A DNA stretch of 10,903 nt from a bacterium (GTDB taxonomy: Bacteria > Patescibacteriota > Minisyncoccia > Minisyncoccales > Minisyncoccaceae). A model generated the notes under the pieces. That model was not told the DNA's origin. It saw nothing but the letters and a program-made list of their open reading frames with translations, and ran no database searches. Below are positions 1 through 6,124 of this stretch, piece after piece (within the stretch, counting starts at the first letter, position 1; each line of letters opens with the position of its first letter). The stretch covers positions 1 to 10,903 of the forward strand of contig JALNZJ010000011.1 of assembly GCA_023229485.1 (NCBI GenBank), read 5' to 3'. Made by a program: the position numbers and the translations under genes.

Positions 1-200
1 TTATTAGCCCAAATAGATATATCAAAACCAGTTTTCTGAGGAATAGACTCAATTCTTTTCCACGGTAGAAAAAGAGACTTTAGTACCATTTTTATAGAAA
101 AAAAGAAAACCCAAAAATTAACATAATTTGACATAGCCAAAAAAATTTCCTTTAATCTTTCAGAATAGTGCCAATAAAAATAAGCTGAAAAAATAGACAT
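1..200 (-). CDS. Membrane protein of unknown function, 5' part only
   Basis: An open reading frame starts with ATG at 200 and runs without a stop for 66 codons to the left edge, so only the N-terminus is seen. The protein begins MSIFSAYFYWHYSERLKEIF and continues with a strongly aromatic, hydrophobic segment (about residues 23-45) that ends in the basic stretch FLPWKR, followed by a less hydrophobic region. This pattern, a short amphipathic start, one membrane helix and a (S/P)PWKR-like motif, is reminiscent of uncharacterised membrane proteins that I associate with CPR genomes, but I know no function for them. No Shine-Dalgarno sequence is seen; the upstream sequence is AT-rich. It is divergent from the acidic protein gene to its right. 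That it is coding rests on the open frame and the sensible composition; the function is unknown. Confidence 0.6.
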   Translation of the reverse strand, partial: MSIFSAYFYWHYSERLKEIFLAMSNYVNFWVFFFSIKMVLKSLFLPWKRIESIPQKTGFDISIWAN

Positions 201-335
201 GAGAGTAGATTAAGATTTAACAACAATAGGTATAATAATATCAATCAATAATTAATAAATACATTAATAATCATTGCATTATTTGAAATAATATTGTAAA
301 TAAATTATAACCTTTTATTTAATCAATGTCTAATC

Positions 336-363
336 TTGACAATAAAAGATTGGCAATTATAAT
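336..363 (+). promoter_or_regulatory. Consensus sigma-70 promoter upstream of the acidic protein gene
   Basis: TTGACA at 336-341 and TATAAT at 358-363 are both perfect matches to the vegetative -35 and -10 hexamers, separated by 16 bp. Transcription would start near 370. This is the best-matching promoter in the window and suggests strong constitutive expression of the gene that follows. In AT-rich DNA a lone TATAAT means little, but the paired perfect hexamers at near-ideal spacing are unlikely to be chance. Confidence 0.8.
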
Positions 364-393
364 AATAACATCTTGATAATATTAAAGGTCGTA

Positions 394-702
394 ATGTCTT
401 TAAGATATTATATAAGAAGGAAAAATAACAAAATAATTTTTAACACGATGTCAAAAGAAGATTTATTCTTAAACAACATTGAAGAATTAGAAAAAAATAT
501 TCAAGAAATAAAATTATTCGACGATTATGATAATGATGACGACTCGGATGGTTTCAACGAAAATTTTGATGATGATTTCGATGATGATGATCTAGATGAC
601 GATGACGACGATCTAGATGACGATGACGACGATCTAGATGACGATGATCTAGATGACGATGACGATGATGACAATGACAACTTCGGTAACGAAGATGAAT
701 AA
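394..702 (+). CDS. Small, extremely acidic poly-aspartate protein
   Basis: A small protein of unknown function. With ATG 394 it has 102 residues; with ATG 448 it has 84 and starts MSKEDLFLNN. I chose 394 because AAAGG lies at 384-388, five bases upstream, and the consensus promoter would start the transcript near 370. However, codons 394-447 look leader-like and 448 is a real alternative. After a short possibly helical part (IEELEKNIQEIKLF), the remaining residues are almost all Asp: in 448-start numbering, 30 of residues 41-75 are Asp, broken by Phe44 and by Leu49, 56, 63 and 68. There is no signal peptide, membrane helix or RTX-type (GGxGxD) motif. The acidic tail resembles in composition those of RNA polymerase delta subunits or DNA/RNA-mimic and histone-chaperone tails, but there is no domain match to support any of these. 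A hairpin follows the stop. Confidence 0.75.
   Translation: MSLRYYIRRKNNKIIFNTMSKEDLFLNNIEELEKNIQEIKLFDDYDNDDDSDGFNENFDDDFDDDDLDDDDDDLDDDDDDLDDDDLDDDDDDDNDNFGNEDE
589..672 (+). repeat. In-frame 21-bp tandem repeat encoding LDDDDDD units
   Basis: GATCTAGAT recurs at 589, 610, 631 and 646, that is with periods of 21, 21 and 15 bp. Between copies lies a GACGATGACGAC-type run. Each 21-bp unit encodes Asp-Leu plus five more Asp; the third copy is two codons shorter. The tract is nearly identical at DNA level, with GAT and GAC alternating in the same order in successive copies. This points to recent expansion by slippage or unequal exchange rather than independent selection of Asp codons. The phase and whole-codon lengths keep the frame open. 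Confidence 0.85.
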
Positions 703-721
703 TCCTTAAAGTCAGCCTTTT

Positions 722-752
722 GCCCTACAATAAAATGTAGGGCTTATGATTT
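722..752 (+). terminator. Hairpin after the acidic protein gene
   Basis: GCCCTACA (722-729), the loop ATAAAA (730-735) and TGTAGGGC (736-743) form a perfect 8-bp stem 19 bases after the acidic gene's stop codon. The following TTATGATTTAT is only moderately T-rich, so termination may be partial. The thioredoxin-like gene starts 30 bases later with no clear promoter of its own, so read-through could feed it. Confidence 0.55.
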
Positions 753-772
753 ATAAAAATAATAATAAAAAT

Positions 773-1495
773 ATGATCGAAGAAAAAATCACAAAATCGA
801 AGAAAAAACGCATAATGATGTATGTTTTTATTGTAATTTTTGCCATTGCAGTAATAACTCTTGGTGCAATATACTATCAAAAAAATATTGCAGGAAAAGG
901 AAAACAGCAAACAATTCAAAAAGCGTTTGATTATATAAACAAAAATCTTTCCGAAGGATCAAAACTTGAAATCGGAGAAATAGACAAAAATTCTTATACA
1001 TTCTATCGATTCCTTGTTAAGACTGAAAAAGGAGAAGTTCCGACTTACGTTTCTACTGACGGCAATATAATAACATTCAGAGAAACAGATATAACCGCAT
1101 CAACAGAACCTACCACTACAGACAAGACAGAATCCAACACAGATGCAGCAAAAACAGTTGATGGAAATTTTACAGTAATGGAGAAAAATGAAGTCTGTAA
1201 AGAAAATAACAAACCTATAATATATTTCTTTGGCTCAACAAGCTGCCCTCACTGCACATGGGAAAAGCCAATTATTAAAGAGGTTGTAGCAAGCTTTGGA
1301 GATAAAATTTCCTACCATGAAAATATTGACACCGATAAAGATAAGGAGATTTTCAGTCAATTCAACAGCGAGGGAACAATCCCTACTATAATCATAGGAT
1401 GTAAGTATTATAGAATTGGATCAGGAGAACAGGATGGAATTGATAAGGAAAAAGAAAACCTAAAAAAAGTAATTGAAATGGTATTAACTAAATAG
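773..1495 (+). CDS. Membrane-anchored thioredoxin-fold protein (CPHC active site)
   Basis: Predicted extracytoplasmic thiol-disulfide oxidoreductase. I prefer ATG 773 (240 residues, MIEEKITKSKKKR) over ATG 746, which lies only 2 bases after the hairpin stem and adds MIYKNNNKN. Residues about 13-35 are a positively flanked membrane helix (N-in signal anchor). A small domain (about 45-105, with YVSTDGNIITF) resembles the accessory region ahead of thioredoxin domains in CPR homologues. A Ser/Thr/Asp-rich linker (about 107-130) follows. The C-terminal domain has IIYFFGSTSCPHC, giving the CxxC pair at Cys158/161, and the cis-proline loop GTIPT (Pro204). CPHC is the dipeptide arrangement of DsbA-type oxidants, but the fold order here is thioredoxin-like. 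Extra Cys142 and Cys210 flank the domain. There is no good Shine-Dalgarno; it ends at a strong terminator. Its redox direction and partner are unknown. Confidence 0.85.
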   Translation: MIEEKITKSKKKRIMMYVFIVIFAIAVITLGAIYYQKNIAGKGKQQTIQKAFDYINKNLSEGSKLEIGEIDKNSYTFYRFLVKTEKGEVPTYVSTDGNIITFRETDITASTEPTTTDKTESNTDAAKTVDGNFTVMEKNEVCKENNKPIIYFFGSTSCPHCTWEKPIIKEVVASFGDKISYHENIDTDKDKEIFSQFNSEGTIPTIIIGCKYYRIGSGEQDGIDKEKENLKKVIEMVLTK

Positions 1496-1510
1496 TATTA
1501 GCTAAACAAA

Positions 1511-1535
1511 AACCCCTCAAAAGAGGGGTTTTTAC
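1511..1535. terminator. Bidirectional intrinsic terminator
   Basis: AACCCCTC (1511-1518), the loop AAAA and GAGGGGTT (1523-1530) form a GC-rich hairpin. The plus strand continues into a T run, and the minus strand reads GGGGTTTTTGTTTA on the other side. It therefore serves both convergent genes: the thioredoxin-like gene (stop 1495) and rplL (stop 1546). It also shows that the rplJ-rplL transcript ends here instead of continuing into rpoB. Confidence 0.92.
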
Positions 1536-1545
1536 TTCCAAAAAA

Positions 1546-1950
1546 TTATTTTAAATCAATCGTAGCACCTGCCTCAATAAATTTCTTCTTCATTTCCTCA
1601 GCTTCTTCTTTTTTTACTTCCTCTTTAATTGTTTGAGGAGCAGCAGCTGCAGCATCAACCAATTCCTTAGCTTCTTTTAGTCCAAGCTGAGTTAAATCTC
1701 GTACGATTTTAATAACCTCAATCTTTTTATCACCTACAGCTGTTAAAACAACATTGTAAGAACTCTTTTCTTCAGCAGCTTCGACGGGAGCAACAGCTGC
1801 AGCGGCTACCATCTGAGGAGCAGCTGACACACCAAATTTTCCCTCCAAAACCTTAACTAATTCTGCTAAATCCAAAACTGTCATACTTTCAATTTTTTCT
1901 ACAAGGTCCTTAAACTTTGCAGGTACCTCAATCTCTTTTTCGTCTGCCAT
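1546..1950 (-). CDS. rplL: 50S ribosomal protein L7/L12
   Basis: Stalk protein that binds L10 as dimers and recruits and activates translational GTPases. Its 134 residues are slightly more than the usual 120-130. The N-terminal dimerisation helices (about 8-42, [17 protein letters not shown]) are followed by an Ala/Pro/Val-rich hinge (about 43-58). The C-terminal domain has [20 protein letters not shown], which carries the factor-binding LGLKEAK helix. Two small deviations stand out: the usual TGLGL reads TQLGL, and the loop after KELVD is AAAAAPQ, about three residues longer than in E. coli. The start ATG 1950 has no Shine-Dalgarno, only an AT-rich leader. It lies 28 bp after rplJ in the same transcript and ends at the bidirectional terminator. 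Confidence 0.98.
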   Translation of the reverse strand: MADEKEIEVPAKFKDLVEKIESMTVLDLAELVKVLEGKFGVSAAPQMVAAAAVAPVEAAEEKSSYNVVLTAVGDKKIEVIKIVRDLTQLGLKEAKELVDAAAAAPQTIKEEVKKEEAEEMKKKFIEAGATIDLK

Positions 1951-1978
1951 ATTTTTTTAAAAATTAACTTTATAATAC

Positions 1979-2503
1979 TTATGCTGTCTTTTTATTTTTA
2001 ATCTCAGAAAAAGCAACTACGACTTTTCGTAAATTTCCACCAAGCACTCCTACAAAATTTGTAACAGGTGCATTAATTGTAGCCATAAACATTCCAATCA
2101 TTTGTGGCTTTGGAGGTAATTCCGCAAGTCTAATAATGTCAATATCTGAATAAAATTTATTCTCTACAAATCCTCCAAGAATCTTTGCTTCCTTAGAAGT
2201 TTTTGTAAATTGATATACAGCCTTACTTGAAGAAACTTCATCACCATAACCAAAAATTACAGCAACCTCTCCAGAAAGATTTTTAGCATCAAAATCAAAA
2301 TTCTTATTCTTGAAAGCAACATTTATCAAGCTTTTTTTCGAAACTTTCATTTCACCATCTTGCTCTTTAAGTTGATTTCTCAAAACAGACAAGTCTTTGA
2401 CTTTAATACCTTTAAAATCCATAAAAACAATAGATTTTTGCTTAGTAAGGCAATCTTCAATCTCCTTAACTATACTTTCTTTTTTTTCTCGTGTTAAAGG
2501 CAT
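1979..2503 (-). CDS. rplJ: 50S ribosomal protein L10
   Basis: Base of the ribosomal stalk: it anchors L7/L12 dimers to 23S rRNA and, as the L10-L12 complex, is known to repress its own operon by binding the mRNA leader. Its 174 residues are of normal length. Family features seen are PLTREKKESIVKEIEDCL at the start, IVFMDFKGI, LRNQLKEQDGEMKVSKKSLI, the LSGEVAVIFG segment, ILGGFVENKFY and LPPKPQMIGMF, followed by the C-terminal helix that carries L12. It is first in an rplJ-rplL transcript with its own promoter and L10 leader. Upstream of ATG 2503 is TTTTTTATATTTAAAT, with no Shine-Dalgarno. The rplK-rplA genes that often precede it are absent here; the upstream neighbour is a DJ-1 family gene. 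Confidence 0.98.
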   Translation of the reverse strand: MPLTREKKESIVKEIEDCLTKQKSIVFMDFKGIKVKDLSVLRNQLKEQDGEMKVSKKSLINVAFKNKNFDFDAKNLSGEVAVIFGYGDEVSSSKAVYQFTKTSKEAKILGGFVENKFYSDIDIIRLAELPPKPQMIGMFMATINAPVTNFVGVLGGNLRKVVVAFSEIKNKKTA

Positions 2504-2513
2504 ATTTAAATAT

Positions 2514-2541
2514 AAAAAAATCTACTCCCGCAGAGTCGATC
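2514..2541 (-). terminator. Possible attenuator hairpin in the rplJ leader
   Basis: In the transcript, GAUC-G-ACUC, the loop UGCGG and GAGU-A-GAUU pair as about 8 bp including a terminal G-U and an internal G-A mismatch. They are followed directly by seven U residues (2520-2514), only 10 bases before the rplJ start codon. A stem plus U-tract in an L10 leader fits transcription attenuation, but the stem is short and could instead be a structural part of the leader that affects translation initiation. Confidence 0.45.
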
Positions 2542-2565
2542 AGAATAAAAATAAACTATATTTTT

Positions 2566-2603
2566 ACCCTCGGTAGGACTTACAACTGCCTACTTTCTAC
2601 GGA
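2566..2603 (-). promoter_or_regulatory. Ribosomal protein L10 leader (autoregulatory element)
   Basis: The leader RNA contains CCGUAGAAAGUAGG (2602-2589) and CCUACCGAGG (2577-2568). GUAGG pairs with CCUAC, and the flanking CCGUAGA and CCGAGG segments match what I know of the conserved L10-binding motif of the L10 leader family (Rfam L10_leader). In other bacteria the L10-L12 complex binds here and lowers rplJ-rplL expression. It lies about 65-100 bases before the rplJ start and just after the predicted transcription start, as expected. Confidence 0.88.
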
Positions 2604-2619
2604 TATTTATTATGGTTCT

Positions 2620-2647
2620 ATTATATCGATTTTCAACGATTAGTCAA
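2620..2647 (-). promoter_or_regulatory. rplJ-rplL promoter
   Basis: TTGACT (2647-2642), a 16-bp spacer and TATAAT (2625-2620) form a near-perfect vegetative promoter on the minus strand. Transcription would begin near 2613, ten bases before the L10 leader core. The -35 hexamer lies inside the last codons of the DJ-1 family gene and the spacer crosses that gene's TGA stop, so the ribosomal operon promoter overlaps the upstream coding sequence. Confidence 0.85.
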
Positions 2648-3160
2648 TAGTGAAAAAATAGACAAAGCAAACTCTAAACTCGCCTCACAGTTACGACCAG
2701 TAATAATATTTCCATCAACACTAACCGCAAAGTCTCTATATTTTGCTCCATTTTCTTCCAAAATAACAATAGCCGATTTATCCATCGCCGAAGACCAAAC
2801 AGATGCCAACTTTCCTTCAAGAATACCAGCCTTAGCTAAAATAACAGGAGAAATACAAATAGCTCCAACAATCTTACCATTGTCCCTAAATGACCTAATT
2901 AAACCATAAGAAATATCGTTATCTAAACAAGTCAAAGCTCCAGCTCCCCCAATAAAAATAATTGCCTCAAAATCATCAACATTTAGCTCATCAAGGCTTT
3001 TCTTAACATCCACCTCATTGCCAAATCTACCCAAAGCTAAGCCGATTTCATTACTAAAAGTATATAACTTTACTCCTTTTGAAGACAAAAAATCCTTAAT
3101 AATAAAATATTCCTCATCCCTGAATTCTTTATTTGCAATCACCAGTGCAACATTTTTCAT
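2633..3160 (-). CDS. DJ-1/PfpI family protein
   Basis: A 175-residue soluble protein of the DJ-1/PfpI (class I glutamine amidotransferase-like) fold. It shows the N-terminal strand KNVALVIANKEFRDEEY with the conserved acidic residue (Glu16 or 17), the FIGGAGA glycine loop (about 70-75), the nucleophile elbow GAICISP with Cys102, and the ending ITGRNCEASLEFA. The residue after the cysteine is Ile, not the His found in PfpI-type peptidases (AICHG). A protease role is therefore unlikely, and a redox, glyoxalase/deglycase-like or chaperone role is possible; the substrate is unknown. It starts 2 bp after the histidine kinase stop, so it is very probably translated from the same mRNA. It ends in TGA, and its last codons carry the -35 element of rplJ. 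Confidence 0.9.
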   Translation of the reverse strand: MKNVALVIANKEFRDEEYFIIKDFLSSKGVKLYTFSNEIGLALGRFGNEVDVKKSLDELNVDDFEAIIFIGGAGALTCLDNDISYGLIRSFRDNGKIVGAICISPVILAKAGILEGKLASVWSSAMDKSAIVILEENGAKYRDFAVSVDGNIITGRNCEASLEFALSIFSLLTNR

Positions 3161-3162
3161 AT

Positions 3163-5592
3163 CTATTTTGCTAATTCTTTAGTTCCCTTTTTTTTCTTCA
3201 TTCCGGAAAAAGGTAACAATACATAAAAAATAGTTCCTTTATTTTCCTTTGATTCAAACCATATTTTTCCATTTGATTGCTCGACTATTGATTTTGCGAT
3301 ATAAAGCCCAAGACCATTTCCATCAGCCTCTTTTTCCTTAGCATTCTCCCCTCTAAAAAGTTTTGTAAAAATCTTATCTTTATCTTTTTTCAATATTCCA
3401 TATCCACTATCCGAAATAGTAATCAATACCCCATCAACTTCCTTATTTATTTTAAAAGTAATCTTTCCAAAATCAGGTGTATATTTTATTGCGTTACTAA
3501 CTAAATTATCAATAACTATACTAAAAAGTTTTGGGTCAACACTAACCAAGGGAATATTCTTACCATACTTACAATCAAAATTTATATTCTTTAATTTTGC
3601 TTTGATTAAAAGATCATCAACAATCTCTTTTGAAATTTTAATCAAATTACTTTTTATTGGATTAATAGCAAAAGTACCCATTTCTATCCTAGAAACATTA
3701 AGTAACGCCCCTACCAAATCAACCATTCTCTTATTTCCAATTATTATCTCATTCAAATAATCCTTTTGGGTTTCATTTAATTGCCCAGCATCACCACCTG
3801 ACAACATTTCGGTATACCAATTAATAATTGATAACGGAGTTCGTAATTGATGCGATGCTAGTGAAACAAACTCACTCTTAGCCTTATCGATCTCCTTCTC
3901 TCTAGTTATATCACGCTCAATACCTACAAAAAACAATACATCCCCTTTTTCATTCAAAATCGGAGAAATATTTACCATTGCGACATAAGTACTACCATCC
4001 TTTTTTTTATTTAGAATTTCTCCTGAATAAGATTTTTTTTCAATTTTTATAGTATGCCACAATTTTTTATAAAAATCTTTATCCATTAACCCTCCCCAAG
4101 TTTTTCTAGAACCACATTTTGTACCAACAATATCGTCAGGAGAAAAACCAGTTATCTCCCCAACCCCATTATTTGCATAAAGTAATATTCCTTCACTATC
4201 AGTAATGACTATGTGGTCAGAAGCATTTTCAACCGCCAATCTAAATTTTTCTAAATCCTGAGCCAAAATCATTGTCCTATTTTTCTCTTCTTCAACATCC
4301 TCAAGAACGTTAACTAAAGATTTCTGAGAATCCTCTAAATCACTAGTCCGTTCAATAAGCAAATCTTCAATTTTTTTTCTATTTGTAATATCAGTCATTA
4401 CTAACAAAAATGCATCCTCTTGTGCATATTTAACACTGGCCCCATGAACAATAACATTAATAATTTTTTTATTTTTCGGTACCAACTTAATCTCACAATC
4501 ATGATTATTCTCTAAAAAATTATTTTTTATTTTTTCTTCAAAAACATTCCGAGAATCACCTGAAATAATATCAAAAATATTTTTTTTCAATATATGGTTT
4601 TGATTATAATTCAAGGCAGAAACAATACTATTATTCGCATAAACAATCTTTCCAGACTTATTATAAATCAATATATAATTAGGAACATTAGAAACAAGCG
4701 ATGTGTATAAGTCTTGATTTTCTTTAAGCTTCTGTTCAGTTTCCTTTGTTTTTGACAAATCCTTTGCTGTAAAAAAATAAGCCTCTTTCTCATCCCATAT
4801 TCCTTTTATCGCAGTCATCTCAACGGGAACAATACTTCCGTTCCCTGCACGCATTGATAAAAAAATGGTAAATTTTTCATTAAATAATTGAAAAAAATTT
4901 TTTTCTATTTTTTGCCCATTTTCTAGAATTAAAAAATCAGCAATTTTTTTTCGTAAAAAGTAATTTCTTTCATATTTTAATTTTTTGCTAGCAAAATCAT
5001 TTAACTCCAAAACAAATCCATCAGAATTCGCAACAATAATTATATCTTGAAACGAATTAAAAAAAGATTTAAAGTTCTGTTTCTCCTTTTTTATTGAAAC
5101 ATCACTTATTACACTATCGATAAATGAACCAATTTCTTTTCCAATCAAACTCATTAACTTTACATCTCTCTGGGCAAAATTCTTTTCTTTATTACTAGCA
5201 ACCACATAAAAACCAATAGTTTTCTTTCCATAAAAAATAGGAACAATTACTATGGTTTTATAAACAACTCCCGCTTCTTCAAATATTCTTTTTATTTTTC
5301 CAACAGCTATAAACGGAGAAGTATGTCGAAATATTTCTTTAAAAATAAAAGAATCATTTTTTACACAATTAAAATTCTTAACAAAAGAAGGTAAAAGATT
5401 AAAATTCAAAAATAAATTAGCATTCTTATTCTCAAGTAAAAAAATAGCCCCACCATCTAAATCAAAAAAATCAATAACAAGATTTACATTTTTTTTAATT
5501 AAACCCAAAACATCATCTGCTTGATCAGATTCCAAAATAATACTATAAAAAACCTCGTCATAGTCTTGCAAATTTTTTATTTTCTTATTCAT
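3163..5592 (-). CDS. Soluble multi-sensor histidine kinase (GAF-PAS-PAS-PAS-HisKA-HATPase)
   Basis: An 809-residue sensor kinase. The order is GAF domain (about 10-160, with IVIVPIFYGKKTIGFYVV), PAS1 (about 172-283), PAS2 (about 292-405), coiled coil (about 405-448), PAS3 with PAC-like end (about 448-567, TDSEGILLYANN and GIERDIT), HisKA (about 570-640) and HATPase_c (about 685-795). The catalytic set is complete: His581 in SHQLRTPLS, N-box DNLVSNAIKYTP (Asn696, Asn700), G1 DSGYG (728-732), F-box IFTKLFRG and G2 GNGLGLYIAK (758-767). There is no membrane helix or receiver domain, so input must come through cytosolic sensing or partners. Its ATG overlaps the stop of the upstream PAS gene by 8 bases (ATGAATAA), which suggests translational coupling. 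No response regulator is in the window, so its target is unknown. The ligands of the GAF and PAS domains cannot be read from sequence. Confidence 0.95.
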   Translation of the reverse strand: MNKKIKNLQDYDEVFYSIILESDQADDVLGLIKKNVNLVIDFFDLDGGAIFLLENKNANLFLNFNLLPSFVKNFNCVKNDSFIFKEIFRHTSPFIAVGKIKRIFEEAGVVYKTIVIVPIFYGKKTIGFYVVASNKEKNFAQRDVKLMSLIGKEIGSFIDSVISDVSIKKEKQNFKSFFNSFQDIIIVANSDGFVLELNDFASKKLKYERNYFLRKKIADFLILENGQKIEKNFFQLFNEKFTIFLSMRAGNGSIVPVEMTAIKGIWDEKEAYFFTAKDLSKTKETEQKLKENQDLYTSLVSNVPNYILIYNKSGKIVYANNSIVSALNYNQNHILKKNIFDIISGDSRNVFEEKIKNNFLENNHDCEIKLVPKNKKIINVIVHGASVKYAQEDAFLLVMTDITNRKKIEDLLIERTSDLEDSQKSLVNVLEDVEEEKNRTMILAQDLEKFRLAVENASDHIVITDSEGILLYANNGVGEITGFSPDDIVGTKCGSRKTWGGLMDKDFYKKLWHTIKIEKKSYSGEILNKKKDGSTYVAMVNISPILNEKGDVLFFVGIERDITREKEIDKAKSEFVSLASHQLRTPLSIINWYTEMLSGGDAGQLNETQKDYLNEIIIGNKRMVDLVGALLNVSRIEMGTFAINPIKSNLIKISKEIVDDLLIKAKLKNINFDCKYGKNIPLVSVDPKLFSIVIDNLVSNAIKYTPDFGKITFKINKEVDGVLITISDSGYGILKKDKDKIFTKLFRGENAKEKEADGNGLGLYIAKSIVEQSNGKIWFESKENKGTIFYVLLPFSGMKKKKGTKELAK

Positions 5593-6124
5593 CTTTTTTC
5601 ATCTTTTTAATTATTTCCTTAAGCTCAACCATCTTCAATTCTCTCCCAATCATAAGTTTATTAAGTTTTTGCAACTCAATAATTTTTTCTTCCATTTCTT
5701 TCTGCATTTTTTTACTACTCGTAATATCCCTAATAACAACAATTACGCCGTCAAATTGGTTATTAAAATCATTTTTTACTGAAATATTGACATCATACCA
5801 ATACTTTCTACCATTTTTAATAATGGGATACTCAAAGTCAAACGTATTTCCATTATCTTTTAGATCATCAATTAAATTAATTACTTTTAATGAAAAATCG
5901 TTTGATAGGAATGCTTTTTCTTCCATTTTCCTCATTTCAACTTTCTTATTCTCTGGAAAATGAGAAAATAATATTTTATTATCACGATTAAAAACAATGA
6001 TTATATCATGCATAGACTTTATAGTTAAATCCAAGTCATCTTGTTTCTCTTGTGAGCTATGCTTTAAATTATTTACTCTGATAAAAGTATTGCTTATTTC
6101 TCTTGACAATAAAGAAATTTCCAT
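5585..6124 (-). CDS. PAS domain/coiled-coil signalling protein (probable split receptor half)
   Basis: A 179-residue protein without a membrane helix. Residues 1-20 (EISLLSREISNTFIRVNNLK) look like the second helix of a HAMP domain, which usually reads DEI-x-x-L-s-x-x-I-N. Residues about 30-140 are a PAS domain (MHDIIIVFNRDNKILF, then YWYDVNISVKND and the PAC-like end GVIVVIRDITSSKK). Residues 140-177 are a charged coiled coil with KLNKLMIGRELKMVELKE, a linker type I associate with PAS kinases. It overlaps the CHASE4 gene by 56 bases in another frame and the kinase gene by 8. ATG 6124 has no Shine-Dalgarno and lies just after an in-frame stop (6133-6131). Because a lone second HAMP helix has no meaning by itself, it was probably once fused to the upstream CHASE4 protein. 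Confidence 0.82.
   Translation of the reverse strand: MEISLLSREISNTFIRVNNLKHSSQEKQDDLDLTIKSMHDIIIVFNRDNKILFSHFPENKKVEMRKMEEKAFLSNDFSLKVINLIDDLKDNGNTFDFEYPIIKNGRKYWYDVNISVKNDFNNQFDGVIVVIRDITSSKKMQKEMEEKIIELQKLNKLMIGRELKMVELKEIIKKMKKDE

Noticed and set aside
261..297. AT-rich inverted repeat (AATAAT...ATTATT) in the divergent spacer
   Set aside because: Arms of six A/T bases are expected by chance in such AT-rich DNA; no operator or origin repeat can be supported.
746..775. ATG 746 as the thioredoxin-like start
   Set aside because: It is 2 bases from the hairpin stem and adds only a Lys/Asn run; ATG 773 gives a normal short basic head before the anchor.
725..919. Minus-strand open frame opposite the thioredoxin-like gene
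   Set aside because: It is antisense to the membrane-anchor region and the terminator hairpin, has low-complexity composition, and the plus-strand gene is clearly real.
2633..2635. Recoded TGA (as in Gracilibacteria)
   Set aside because: TGA sits at the natural C-terminus of the DJ-1 protein, and reading through it soon meets another stop; no gene here needs TGA as a sense codon.
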